Origin: an uncultured Pseudomonadota bacterium
GTDB lineage: Bacteria; Myxococcota_A; UBA796; GCA-2862545
Direction of reading: 5' to 3'
Length of the DNA: 6,438 bases
Assembly (NCBI GenBank): GCA_937891875.1
Contig: CALATR010000666.1
Span: 1 to 6,438 of the forward strand
The notes beneath the pieces are model-generated. The model ran no database searches, was not told the DNA's origin, and saw only the letters and a list, made by a program, of their open reading frames with translations. This document shows positions 1 to 5,861 of this stretch, piece by piece. Position 1 is the stretch's first letter; each line of letters starts with the position of its first letter. The position numbers and the translations under genes are program-made.

Positions 1-870
1 GACGATGACGAGGGCGGGCATGAGGAACAGGATCATGATGATGGTCAGCTTCGGCGAGACCTTCGCGGCCTCTTCCTCGGCCTTGGCCATGCGCTTCTGG
101 CGGACCAGATCGCCGTGGATCCGCAGCGCGGTGGCGATGGAGGTACCGAAGCGCTCGGCCTGGACCATCATGTTGACCAGGCTCTTGACCTCGTCGAGGC
201 CGGTGCGATCCGCCAGGTGGCGGAAGGCCTCGAGGCGCGGGATGCCGGCGGAGACCTCGTGATTGACCAGCTGGAACTCGAGCGCGAGCTCGGGGGCGGC
301 GGAGCGGATCTCGTCGGCGACGCGGCGGAAGGCCATGTCCAGGGCGAGACCGGCCTCGACGGAGGTGACCAGCAGGTCGAGCGCGTCGGGGAAGGGAGCC
401 AGCAGCTTGCGGTGACGCGCCTCCACCTGGGAGTTGAGCATCATCATCGGCACGAAGTAGCCGACGCAGGCGAGGACGATGGCGCCGCCCATGATGTAGT
501 AGATGCTGAAGTTCAGCGAGAGCAGGGGGATGCCCAGGAGCGGCAGCACGAAGACGAGGCCCACGCGGATGCCGTTGAAGATCTCGGCGGCGTTCCGGTT
601 GCGGTAGCCGGCGTGGATCATCTTGCGTCGCAGCAGGTTGGCCTGCTCGTCGTCGGTGGGGGTGGCGAGCTTGGAGAGGCGCTCGGCGACGGCCTCGGCC
701 AGCTTGGCCTCGCGGGCCGCCTCCAGCTCTGCCCGGCTCTTGCCGCTGGTCAGGTCCCGCAGACGATCGCCCGACGTCCGTCGGTTGCCCACCAGCGACA
801 TCACTCCGGCGGTGCCGCCCACGGCGAACACGAGCAACGCAAAGCCGGCGATGAGGATGGTGCCCATCAT
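1..870 (-). CDS. tadC: TadC, inner-membrane platform protein of the Tad pilus (3' end cut by window edge)
   Basis: This is one of two paired polytopic inner-membrane proteins that form the platform on which the CpaF/TadA ATPase acts to build the Flp pilus. From the start, 290 codons are open to the window edge with no stop, so only a short C-terminal piece is missing (family members are usually about 300-330 residues). Hydrophobic segments lie near residues 4-26, 103-118, 124-144 and 275-290. The cytoplasmic T2SSF domain spans roughly 155-275, with the motif FPDALDLLVTSVEAGLALD at 160-178 and ERFGTSIATALR at 239-250, both typical of TadC. A charged Ala/Glu/Lys-rich stretch (about 44-68) separates the first membrane segment from the rest. 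Two ATG codons follow each other (870 and 867). GGAGGT lies 5 bases before the first, so I chose 870. The gene begins one base after the tadB stop, which implies coupled translation. Assignment to TadC rather than TadB rests on gene order and motif style. Confidence 0.95.
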   Translation of the reverse strand, partial: MMGTILIAGFALLVFAVGGTAGVMSLVGNRRTSGDRLRDLTSGKSRAELEAAREAKLAEAVAERLSKLATPTDDEQANLLRRKMIHAGYRNRNAAEIFNGIRVGLVFVLPLLGIPLLSLNFSIYYIMGGAIVLACVGYFVPMMMLNSQVEARHRKLLAPFPDALDLLVTSVEAGLALDMAFRRVADEIRSAAPELALEFQLVNHEVSAGIPRLEAFRHLADRTGLDEVKSLVNMMVQAERFGTSIATALRIHGDLVRQKRMAKAEEEAAKVSPKLTIIMILFLMPALVIV

Positions 871-871
871 G

Positions 872-1834
872 TCAGACCTCCACCTGCGAGATCGAGTACA
901 TCAGGTAGCCGCCGACCGTGTACAGCAGCAGGATCGCGCCGATCATGTACATGCCCCAGGTGTCGGTCCACAGGGGCTTGAGGTACTCGGGTCGGACGAA
1001 GAAGAGCAGGAGGAACACCGCAAACGGGAGACAGCCGAGGATCAGCGCGCTGAACCGGGCCTCCGAGGTGAGCGCCTTGACCTTCGCGTGGAACAGGAAG
1101 CGGTTGCGGATGGTGTTGGAGATGGAGTTCAACACCTCGATGAGGTTGCCGCCGGTCTCGCGCTGCAGCAGGACCGAGCTGACGAACATGCGCAGCTCGA
1201 ACAGGCGCGGGTTGCGGTCGAGCAGGCTCATCAGCGCCGTCCGGTAGTCACGGCCGAAGCGCACCTCCTCGAACACCCGGCCGAACTCGCCGGCGAGGGG
1301 CAGCGGCAGCTCCTCGGCGCACATCTTGAACGCGTCGGAGAGGCCCAGACCGGCCTGCAGGGAGCGCGCCATCAGGTCCAGCGCCTCGGGCAGCTGCTCC
1401 AGCAGCTTGCGGGAGCGGGCCTCGGCGCGCTGGCGGACGACGAAGTAGGGGACGAGGCCGCCGAGCAGGCCGACCAGGATCGAGGCCGGCCCGATGAAGA
1501 GGAACAGGCCCAGGCCGAGACCGCCGGAGATCAGCGAGCTGTACAGCACCAGCTGACCGACGGTCCAGTTGACCTCGGCTTCGACCAGGATGTCCTGGAG
1601 GTGCTGGCCGAGACCACCCAGGTTGCGGGCCATGGCGTCGGCGTTCAGGTCGCGGAACAGCGACTGGTGTTCCGCCTCGCTGACCGACGCGCCGAGGCGC
1701 CGGGCGAGCTTCTCCCGCTCGGCGTTCTTGCGGGAGACGTAGGACCAGTAGAAGCCCTGGCCCACACCAAAAGCGGTGGCGAAGAAGCCCGAGATCATGA
1801 CGATCCAGAGCCAGCCGGGGATCATGCCGAGCAT
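872..1834 (-). CDS. tadB: TadB, inner-membrane platform protein of the Tad pilus
   Basis: This 320-residue polytopic inner-membrane protein is the partner of TadC; the pair resembles a split GspF/PilC platform. Hydrophobic segments are visible near residues 4-25, 97-115, 117-133, 262-280 and 295-312. The T2SSF domain covers about 145-275 and includes LPEALDLMARSLQAGLGLSD at 148-167 and QRETGGNLIEVLNSISNTIR at 224-243, the two hallmark helices of TadB. Length is normal and the frame is intact. The start ATG overlaps the cpaF stop in TGATG. AGGAGGT sits only 3 bases before that ATG, which is tight; Met4 in frame would put the spacing at 12, so the true start could be either. Overlap with cpaF and near-contact with tadC suggest stoichiometric coupled translation of the motor and platform. 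Confidence 0.96.
   Translation of the reverse strand: MLGMIPGWLWIVMISGFFATAFGVGQGFYWSYVSRKNAEREKLARRLGASVSEAEHQSLFRDLNADAMARNLGGLGQHLQDILVEAEVNWTVGQLVLYSSLISGGLGLGLFLFIGPASILVGLLGGLVPYFVVRQRAEARSRKLLEQLPEALDLMARSLQAGLGLSDAFKMCAEELPLPLAGEFGRVFEEVRFGRDYRTALMSLLDRNPRLFELRMFVSSVLLQRETGGNLIEVLNSISNTIRNRFLFHAKVKALTSEARFSALILGCLPFAVFLLLFFVRPEYLKPLWTDTWGMYMIGAILLLYTVGGYLMYSISQVEV
876..881 (-). promoter_or_regulatory. Ribosome binding site of tadC inside the last codons of tadB
   Basis: GGAGGT on the minus strand falls in the final Val-Glu-Val codons of tadB. It precedes the first tadC ATG by 5 bases and the second by 8. It belongs to a 10-base string, GGAGGTCTGA, that also occurs at the cpaF-tadB junction. 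Confidence 0.8.
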
Positions 1835-3201
1835 CAGACCTCCTGCTGGAAGCGGAACAGCTCGTGAGACAGGCGGATGCCGTTGGAGGCGAGCCGGTCG
1901 GTGAACTTGGGACGGACACCCGTCGCGCGGAAACGACCCTTGACCCTGCCGTTCGAGTCGACGCCGGTCTGCTCGAAGACGAAGATGTCCTGGGTCGTGA
2001 TGATGCTGCCCTCCATGCCCGTCACCTCGGTGACCGAGATGATCCGGCGGGAGCCGTCGGGGAGGCGGGCCTGCTGCACGATGACGTCCAGCGCGCGGGC
2101 GATGGTCTCGCGGATGGCCTTGTCGGCCATGTTCGGCATGCCGATGCCGACCATCGTCTCGAAGCGGGCGAGGGCGTCACGGGCGGAGTTGGCGTGGACC
2201 GTGGCCAGCGAGCCATCGTGGCCGGTGTTCATGGCCTGGAGCATGTCGATGGCCTCGCCACCACGGATCTCGCCGAGGATGATGCGGTCAGGCCGCATCC
2301 GGAGGCAGTTCTTGACCAGGTCGCGCTGGGTCACCTCGCCCTTGCCCTCGATGTTGGGCGGGCGGGTCTCGAGGCGCACCACGTGGGTCTGCTGCAGCTG
2401 CAGCTCCGCCGAGTCCTCGATGGTGATGATCCGCTCGCCTTCCGGGATGAAGGAGGAGAGCACGTTCAGCAGGGTGGTCTTTCCGGAGCCCGTACCGCCG
2501 CTGATGACGGTGTTGAGCTTGGAGCGGACCGCGCCGCGGAGGACCTCGAGGATCGGGCGCGGGCACGAGCCGAACGCGACCAGATCCTCGGCGGTGATGG
2601 GCACGGTGCCGAACCGGCGGATCGAGGCCGTGGCGCCGTCGAGGGCCAGCGGCGGGATGATGGCGTTGAAGCGGGAACCATCCCGCATTCGGGCATCGAC
2701 CATCGGGTTGGTCTCGTCGACCCGGCGACCGACCGCGGAGACGATGCGATCGATGATCTGCATCAGGTGGTCGTTGTCGTTGAAGGTGACGTTGGTCTTG
2801 ACCAGCTTGCCCTTGCGCTCGACGAAGACCGTGAACGGCCCGTTGATCATGATGTCGCTGATCTCGGGGTCGCGGAGCAGGGGCTCCAGCGGGCCGAGGC
2901 CCAGGATGTTGTCGAGGATCTCCTCGACCAGGCGCTCGCGCTCGAGGCGGTTGAGCGGGAGGTTCCGGGCCTCCACGCGCTCCGTGAGGGTGACCCGCAG
3001 ACGCTGCTGCAGCTCCTCGCGGGGCGTGTTGCCGACCTGCTCGAAGTCGAGGCTCTCGAGCAGCTCGTTGTGGAGATCTGCCTTGATGCGCTCGAACTCG
3101 GCAGTGCTGGTGCCGGTCCGGGGAGCTCCCGCGCCGCCGCGAGCGGCAGGGCGTCCTCCCTGGGAACCACGAACGCGATCGATGAGCCTGGAACCACCCA
3201 T
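1834..3201 (-). CDS. cpaF: CpaF/TadA, Tad pilus assembly ATPase (type II/IV secretion ATPase family)
   Basis: This cytoplasmic hexameric ATPase powers Flp pilus assembly by acting on the TadB/TadC platform. The protein is 455 residues, normal for the family. Residues 1-35 are Gly/Arg/Ala-rich and probably disordered. An N-terminal helical domain (about 36-110) follows, including the family motif ILGLGPLEPLL at 99-109. The PAS-like N-terminal part of the ATPase is about 110-225. Catalytic motifs are all present: Walker A GGTGSGKTT at 235-243 (Lys241), Asp box ITIEDSAEL at 259-267, Walker B RIILGEIRGGEA at 306-317 (Glu311), and His box GHDGSLATVHANS at 327-339. The ATG start is preceded by GAGGA 9 bases upstream, inside the last codons of cpaE. 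It starts 3 bases after the cpaE stop, and its stop overlaps tadB. The C-terminus ends FRFQQEV, with the final codons doubling as the tadB ribosome binding site. The Tad assignment, rather than a T4SS VirB11 relative, is secured by its neighbours. Confidence 0.98.
   Translation of the reverse strand: MGGSRLIDRVRGSQGGRPAARGGAGAPRTGTSTAEFERIKADLHNELLESLDFEQVGNTPREELQQRLRVTLTERVEARNLPLNRLERERLVEEILDNILGLGPLEPLLRDPEISDIMINGPFTVFVERKGKLVKTNVTFNDNDHLMQIIDRIVSAVGRRVDETNPMVDARMRDGSRFNAIIPPLALDGATASIRRFGTVPITAEDLVAFGSCPRPILEVLRGAVRSKLNTVISGGTGSGKTTLLNVLSSFIPEGERIITIEDSAELQLQQTHVVRLETRPPNIEGKGEVTQRDLVKNCLRMRPDRIILGEIRGGEAIDMLQAMNTGHDGSLATVHANSARDALARFETMVGIGMPNMADKAIRETIARALDVIVQQARLPDGSRRIISVTEVTGMEGSIITTQDIFVFEQTGVDSNGRVKGRFRATGVRPKFTDRLASNGIRLSHELFRFQQEV
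1837..1842 (-). promoter_or_regulatory. Ribosome binding site of tadB inside the last codons of cpaF
   Basis: GGAGGT (part of AGGAGGT on the minus strand) falls in the final Gln-Glu-Val codons of cpaF, followed by TGATG, where stop and start overlap by one base. The near-perfect site suggests strong coupled initiation. The 3-base spacing to the first ATG is short; the in-frame ATG three codons later is at 12. Confidence 0.75.
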
Positions 3202-3204
3202 GTC

Positions 3205-4401
3205 TTACTGTCCTCGTCCGAAGAGTCCGAAGAAGAAGCCGCCGCCCTCGCTCTCCTTGTCGTGCTTCACCGCCTCTTCCTCGTCCGTCACGACGGCGAC
3301 GAGGGCCGAGATGTCGCGGGCGACGTCGGCCTTGCGGTTCACGTCTCGGACCAGCTTGCCCTCGTTGAAGGCCTCTCCGACGACGCGGGGGTCGTCGGCG
3401 ATGGTCGCGGAGACGGAGAGCCCGAGGTTGGACTCGATGTCGGGGAGCGTGACGTAGGCGGCCTTGTGGTAGCGATTGACGATGAGTCGGATGCGGTCCT
3501 TCTCGATGCCGAGCGAGCTCATGAGTCGCGTGCGGCGGAAGGCGTCCCGGACCGAGATGACCGTGGGCTCGGTGACGAGCAGGATCATGTCGGAGACCTG
3601 CAGGGCCATCGTCACCGCGTCGTCGAGGCCGGCGCCGCAGTCGACCAGCACGAACTGGTAGGCCTGGGCGGCGGTGGACAGCACCGCGTAGACATCGTCC
3701 CCGGTGTACTCCAGGCCGGCCTGCGGATCGCTGGGCTGGCAGAGCACATGGGTCTTGCTCTGGTGCACGGCCGTCGCGCCCTGGAGCATGCGCTCGTCGA
3801 GGCGGTGGGCCCGCGGGAGCACGGTGGTGAGGTCCTCGGACGGGGACAGGTCCAGGACCGAGGCGAGGTCGCCCATGGCCATGTCCATGTCCACGGCGAG
3901 CACCCGGTGGATGCCGGCGAGCTCGGCGGCGACGTGGCCGGTGAGCATCGTCGTGCCGACGCCTCCCTTCGCGCCGACGAAGGACACGACCATGCCGGCC
4001 TCTTCGTCCTCGGCGACGGAGTAGGCCGCGTCCTTGACCACCTGGCGCAGGCGCTGGCCGTCGCCGGGCAGGACCACGAACTCCTTGTAGCCGACGCGCA
4101 TCGCGGAGAGGATGACCTCTGCGCTGCTCTGGTCGGCCAGAGCCACGAGCGTGGCCGTCGGATGCTCGCGGGTCAGCGCCTGGGCGATGGCCAACGGGGC
4201 GTCGTTACCCTGGGAGAAACTGACGATTACGACGTCGGGGTGGTTCCGCTGGACGCTCGAGATGGCGTCCCCGAACCCGACGGGGCTCGAGGGCAGGACC
4301 GCCTCTCCAACGAGCGTCTCGCGAACACGCCCCATCTCCTCCATCGTCAAGCCGACGAGGACGACCGAAGCCGCGGTGCTGGAGGAACCAATGCTGCGCA
4401 A
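3205..4401 (-). CDS. cpaE: CpaE/TadZ, pilus-localising MinD/ParA-like ATPase with pseudo-receiver domain
   Basis: Family members place the Tad machine at its cell site, often a pole. The 398-residue protein has an N-terminal receiver-like domain (about 12-128) followed by a MinD/ParA-type P-loop domain (about 135-370). The receiver fold looks unphosphorylatable: strand 3 ends VVIVSFSQG with Ser61 where the phospho-Asp would be. The deviant Walker A reads GAKGGVGTT at 143-151, keeping the signature Lys145 but with Thr150 in place of the usual P-loop Lys. Walker A' is VDMDMAMGDL at 170-179 and Walker B is FVLVDCGAG at 250-258 (Asp254). The tail is charged (373-385) and ends GGGFFFGLFGRGQ, possibly a membrane-contacting segment (inference). 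The start is TTG, chosen because AGGAG lies 6 bases upstream and because the first in-frame ATGs (codons 20 and 23) would remove the first strand of the fold. It lies 9 bases from cpaC. Confidence 0.95.
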   Translation of the reverse strand: MRSIGSSSTAASVVLVGLTMEEMGRVRETLVGEAVLPSSPVGFGDAISSVQRNHPDVVIVSFSQGNDAPLAIAQALTREHPTATLVALADQSSAEVILSAMRVGYKEFVVLPGDGQRLRQVVKDAAYSVAEDEEAGMVVSFVGAKGGVGTTMLTGHVAAELAGIHRVLAVDMDMAMGDLASVLDLSPSEDLTTVLPRAHRLDERMLQGATAVHQSKTHVLCQPSDPQAGLEYTGDDVYAVLSTAAQAYQFVLVDCGAGLDDAVTMALQVSDMILLVTEPTVISVRDAFRRTRLMSSLGIEKDRIRLIVNRYHKAAYVTLPDIESNLGLSVSATIADDPRVVGEAFNEGKLVRDVNRKADVARDISALVAVVTDEEEAVKHDKESEGGGFFFGLFGRGQ

Positions 4402-4407
4402 CGTGGG

Positions 4408-4412
4408 CTCCT
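4408..4412 (-). promoter_or_regulatory. Ribosome binding site deciding the TTG start of cpaE
   Basis: On the minus strand AGGAG lies 6 bases before TTG at 4401. The first two bases of the site are the last two bases of the cpaC stop codon (TAGGAG), so termination of cpaC puts the ribosome at the cpaE start. No ATG or GTG in frame is better placed, which makes TTG the likely initiator. Confidence 0.75.
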
Positions 4413-5775
4413 AGCGCTGCAGTCCGACGCTGCCGGCAGGCTCCGCAGTGCGGGAGCCAGGACGGCGGTCGAGACCGAGCAGGTAGAACTGCAGGTCGTT
4501 GGTGTTGTTGTCCTCGGCGGTGCCGGGGGCCGCGGGGACCTCACCGGGGCCGAGGGGCCGGACCAGCCGCGGGGTCACGAAGATCATGATCTCGCGCTCC
4601 TCGCGGAAGTGCCGGACGTAACGGAAGAGGGTGCCGATGATCGGGATGTCGCCGAGCAGCGGGAACTGGGCCTTCTGGTACTGGGTCTGCTCGTAGAGCA
4701 GGCCGGCCATGGCAAACGTCATGCCCGAGGCGATCCGCAGGTGGCTGCGGCTCGACTGGGAGATGAAGCCCGGGACCTCGAGGCCGGCGATGCGGCTCGT
4801 GTTGCTGTAGTCGACGTCGGAGATCTCGACGAAGACGCGCAGGTCGATGACGTCGCCCGCGAGGACCGTGGGCACGAAGGACATGCGCACGCCGTAGGGC
4901 TGCAGGCGGACCTGGATGGCGCCGAGGCCGGCCGCGCCGGGGATCGGGATGCGGCCACCGGACAGGAACTCGCCCTGCTGGCCGGAGAGCACCACCATGG
5001 TGGGCTGGGCCAGGGTCTTGGTGAGGCGGTAGTCGTCGGTGATGGCGAAGATGGCCGCGGCATCGATCGGGCGGGTGAAGGCGCCGATGATGTCGAAGCC
5101 GCCCGCGACCGGGTTCGTGACGATCTCGTTGCCGGTCACCTGGTCGACGATGGGCCGGACGCTGACGCTGTTCGGGCCGTCGACCGCGACGAAGCCGAGG
5201 TTGTTGCCCCACCACAAGTTGATGCCGATCTCGCGCAGGCCGGAGCGGGAGGCCTCGGCGAACACGACCTCGAGCTGGACCTGGTGGTCGCCCCGCACGC
5301 TCATCAGGTTGACGAACTCGGGGTCGAAGATCCGGGCCACGAGCGACACCTGCTCCAGCGTGTCGAGGTCATCGACGGCGCCCTGGAGCACGATGTGGTC
5401 GTTCAGCGGGTAGACGCGGGGGGGCTCGCCCTCGACCATGCCGTCGATGAGACGGATGAGGTCGGAGAGGTCGCGGTGCACGGTCACCTCATAGGTGATC
5501 GGGCGGGTGCGGCCTTCCATGGTGACGATCAGGTCGGTGCTGCCGACGTTCACGCCCTGGATCTGGTAGCGGCTCGCCGACGCGAGCTGCTGCACGCGCG
5601 CGACTTGCGGGTTCGTGATGGCGATCGCCGTCACGCGCCCGGAGAATTCCTTGACCTTGCTCTTTCCGAGCTCGATTTCGATCCAGTTCTCGTCGTCCTG
5701 GGCCTGGGCAGCGTCGGGGACGCCGAGGGTCAGGAGGATCAGGAACGCTGCGACAAGGGCGGAAAGCACCTTCAT
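4411..5775 (-). CDS. cpaC: CpaC/RcpA, outer-membrane secretin of the Tad pilus
   Basis: This protein forms the gated outer-membrane channel through which the Flp pilus leaves the cell. It has 454 residues. A Sec signal peptide occupies about 1-25 (Lys2, hydrophobic core 4-19, likely cleavage after AQA at 23-25). The N-terminal pilus-secretin domain (about 28-99) is followed by a small BON-like domain (about 118-155, with VYPLNDHIVLQGAVDDLDTL). The secretin domain runs from VQLEVVFAEASRSGL at 166-180 to IFVTPRLVRPL at 398-408. It contains the late motif FPLLGDIPIIGTLFR at 371-385, diagnostic of Tad secretins. GGRIPIP at 273-279 occupies the place where many relatives have GGEIP/GGEFP. A roughly 45-residue tail follows, including NDLQFYLLGL at 426-435, seen in relatives. 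The start ATG has GAGAGG 9 bases upstream. An 86-base gap separates it from cpaB. No CpaD-like gene follows it. Confidence 0.97.
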   Translation of the reverse strand: MKVLSALVAAFLILLTLGVPDAAQAQDDENWIEIELGKSKVKEFSGRVTAIAITNPQVARVQQLASASRYQIQGVNVGSTDLIVTMEGRTRPITYEVTVHRDLSDLIRLIDGMVEGEPPRVYPLNDHIVLQGAVDDLDTLEQVSLVARIFDPEFVNLMSVRGDHQVQLEVVFAEASRSGLREIGINLWWGNNLGFVAVDGPNSVSVRPIVDQVTGNEIVTNPVAGGFDIIGAFTRPIDAAAIFAITDDYRLTKTLAQPTMVVLSGQQGEFLSGGRIPIPGAAGLGAIQVRLQPYGVRMSFVPTVLAGDVIDLRVFVEISDVDYSNTSRIAGLEVPGFISQSSRSHLRIASGMTFAMAGLLYEQTQYQKAQFPLLGDIPIIGTLFRYVRHFREEREIMIFVTPRLVRPLGPGEVPAAPGTAEDNNTNDLQFYLLGLDRRPGSRTAEPAGSVGLQR

Positions 5776-5861
5776 GTCAGTGCGCCTCTCGCTGGGGTGG
5801 TGGCCGATACTAGCGAACGTGGACGAGCATACGGCGGGTGAACGCGCCGGGTGTCCTCGGC
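5776..5861 (-). other. 86-base cpaB-cpaC intergenic gap with a weak -10-like element and short hairpin
   Basis: This is the only non-coding stretch of note. On the minus strand it contains TAGTAT (5807-5812), a fair match to a -10 box, but no convincing -35 at 16-18 bases upstream; TTCACC is about 24 bases away, too far. A small inverted repeat, CGGCG with loop 8 and CGCCG (5832-5836 with 5845-5849), has no following T run and so is not a standard terminator. The cpaC ribosome binding site, GAGAGG at 5785-5790, is at the downstream end. A weak internal promoter is possible but not shown. Confidence 0.35.

Noticed and set aside
115..1867. Further plus-strand open frames (115-981 and 623-1867) opposite tadC and tadB.
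   Set aside because: They have the same low-complexity antisense composition and no recognisable motifs, while the minus-strand TadC and TadB reading is clear and complete.
1864..5841. A nearly 4-kb stop-free plus-strand reading frame (1325 codons) opposite cpaF, cpaE and cpaC.
   Set aside because: The translation is a monotonous mix of Asp, Glu, His, Val, Arg, Gly and Ala with no domain, as expected from the antisense frame of GC-rich genes whose third positions avoid A/T. It crosses three well-identified genes, so it is a shadow.
5832..5849. Inverted repeat CGGCG/CGCCG as a rho-independent terminator after cpaB.
   Set aside because: The stem is only 5 pairs with an 8-base loop and no T run follows on the minus strand; such repeats are frequent by chance in GC-rich DNA.
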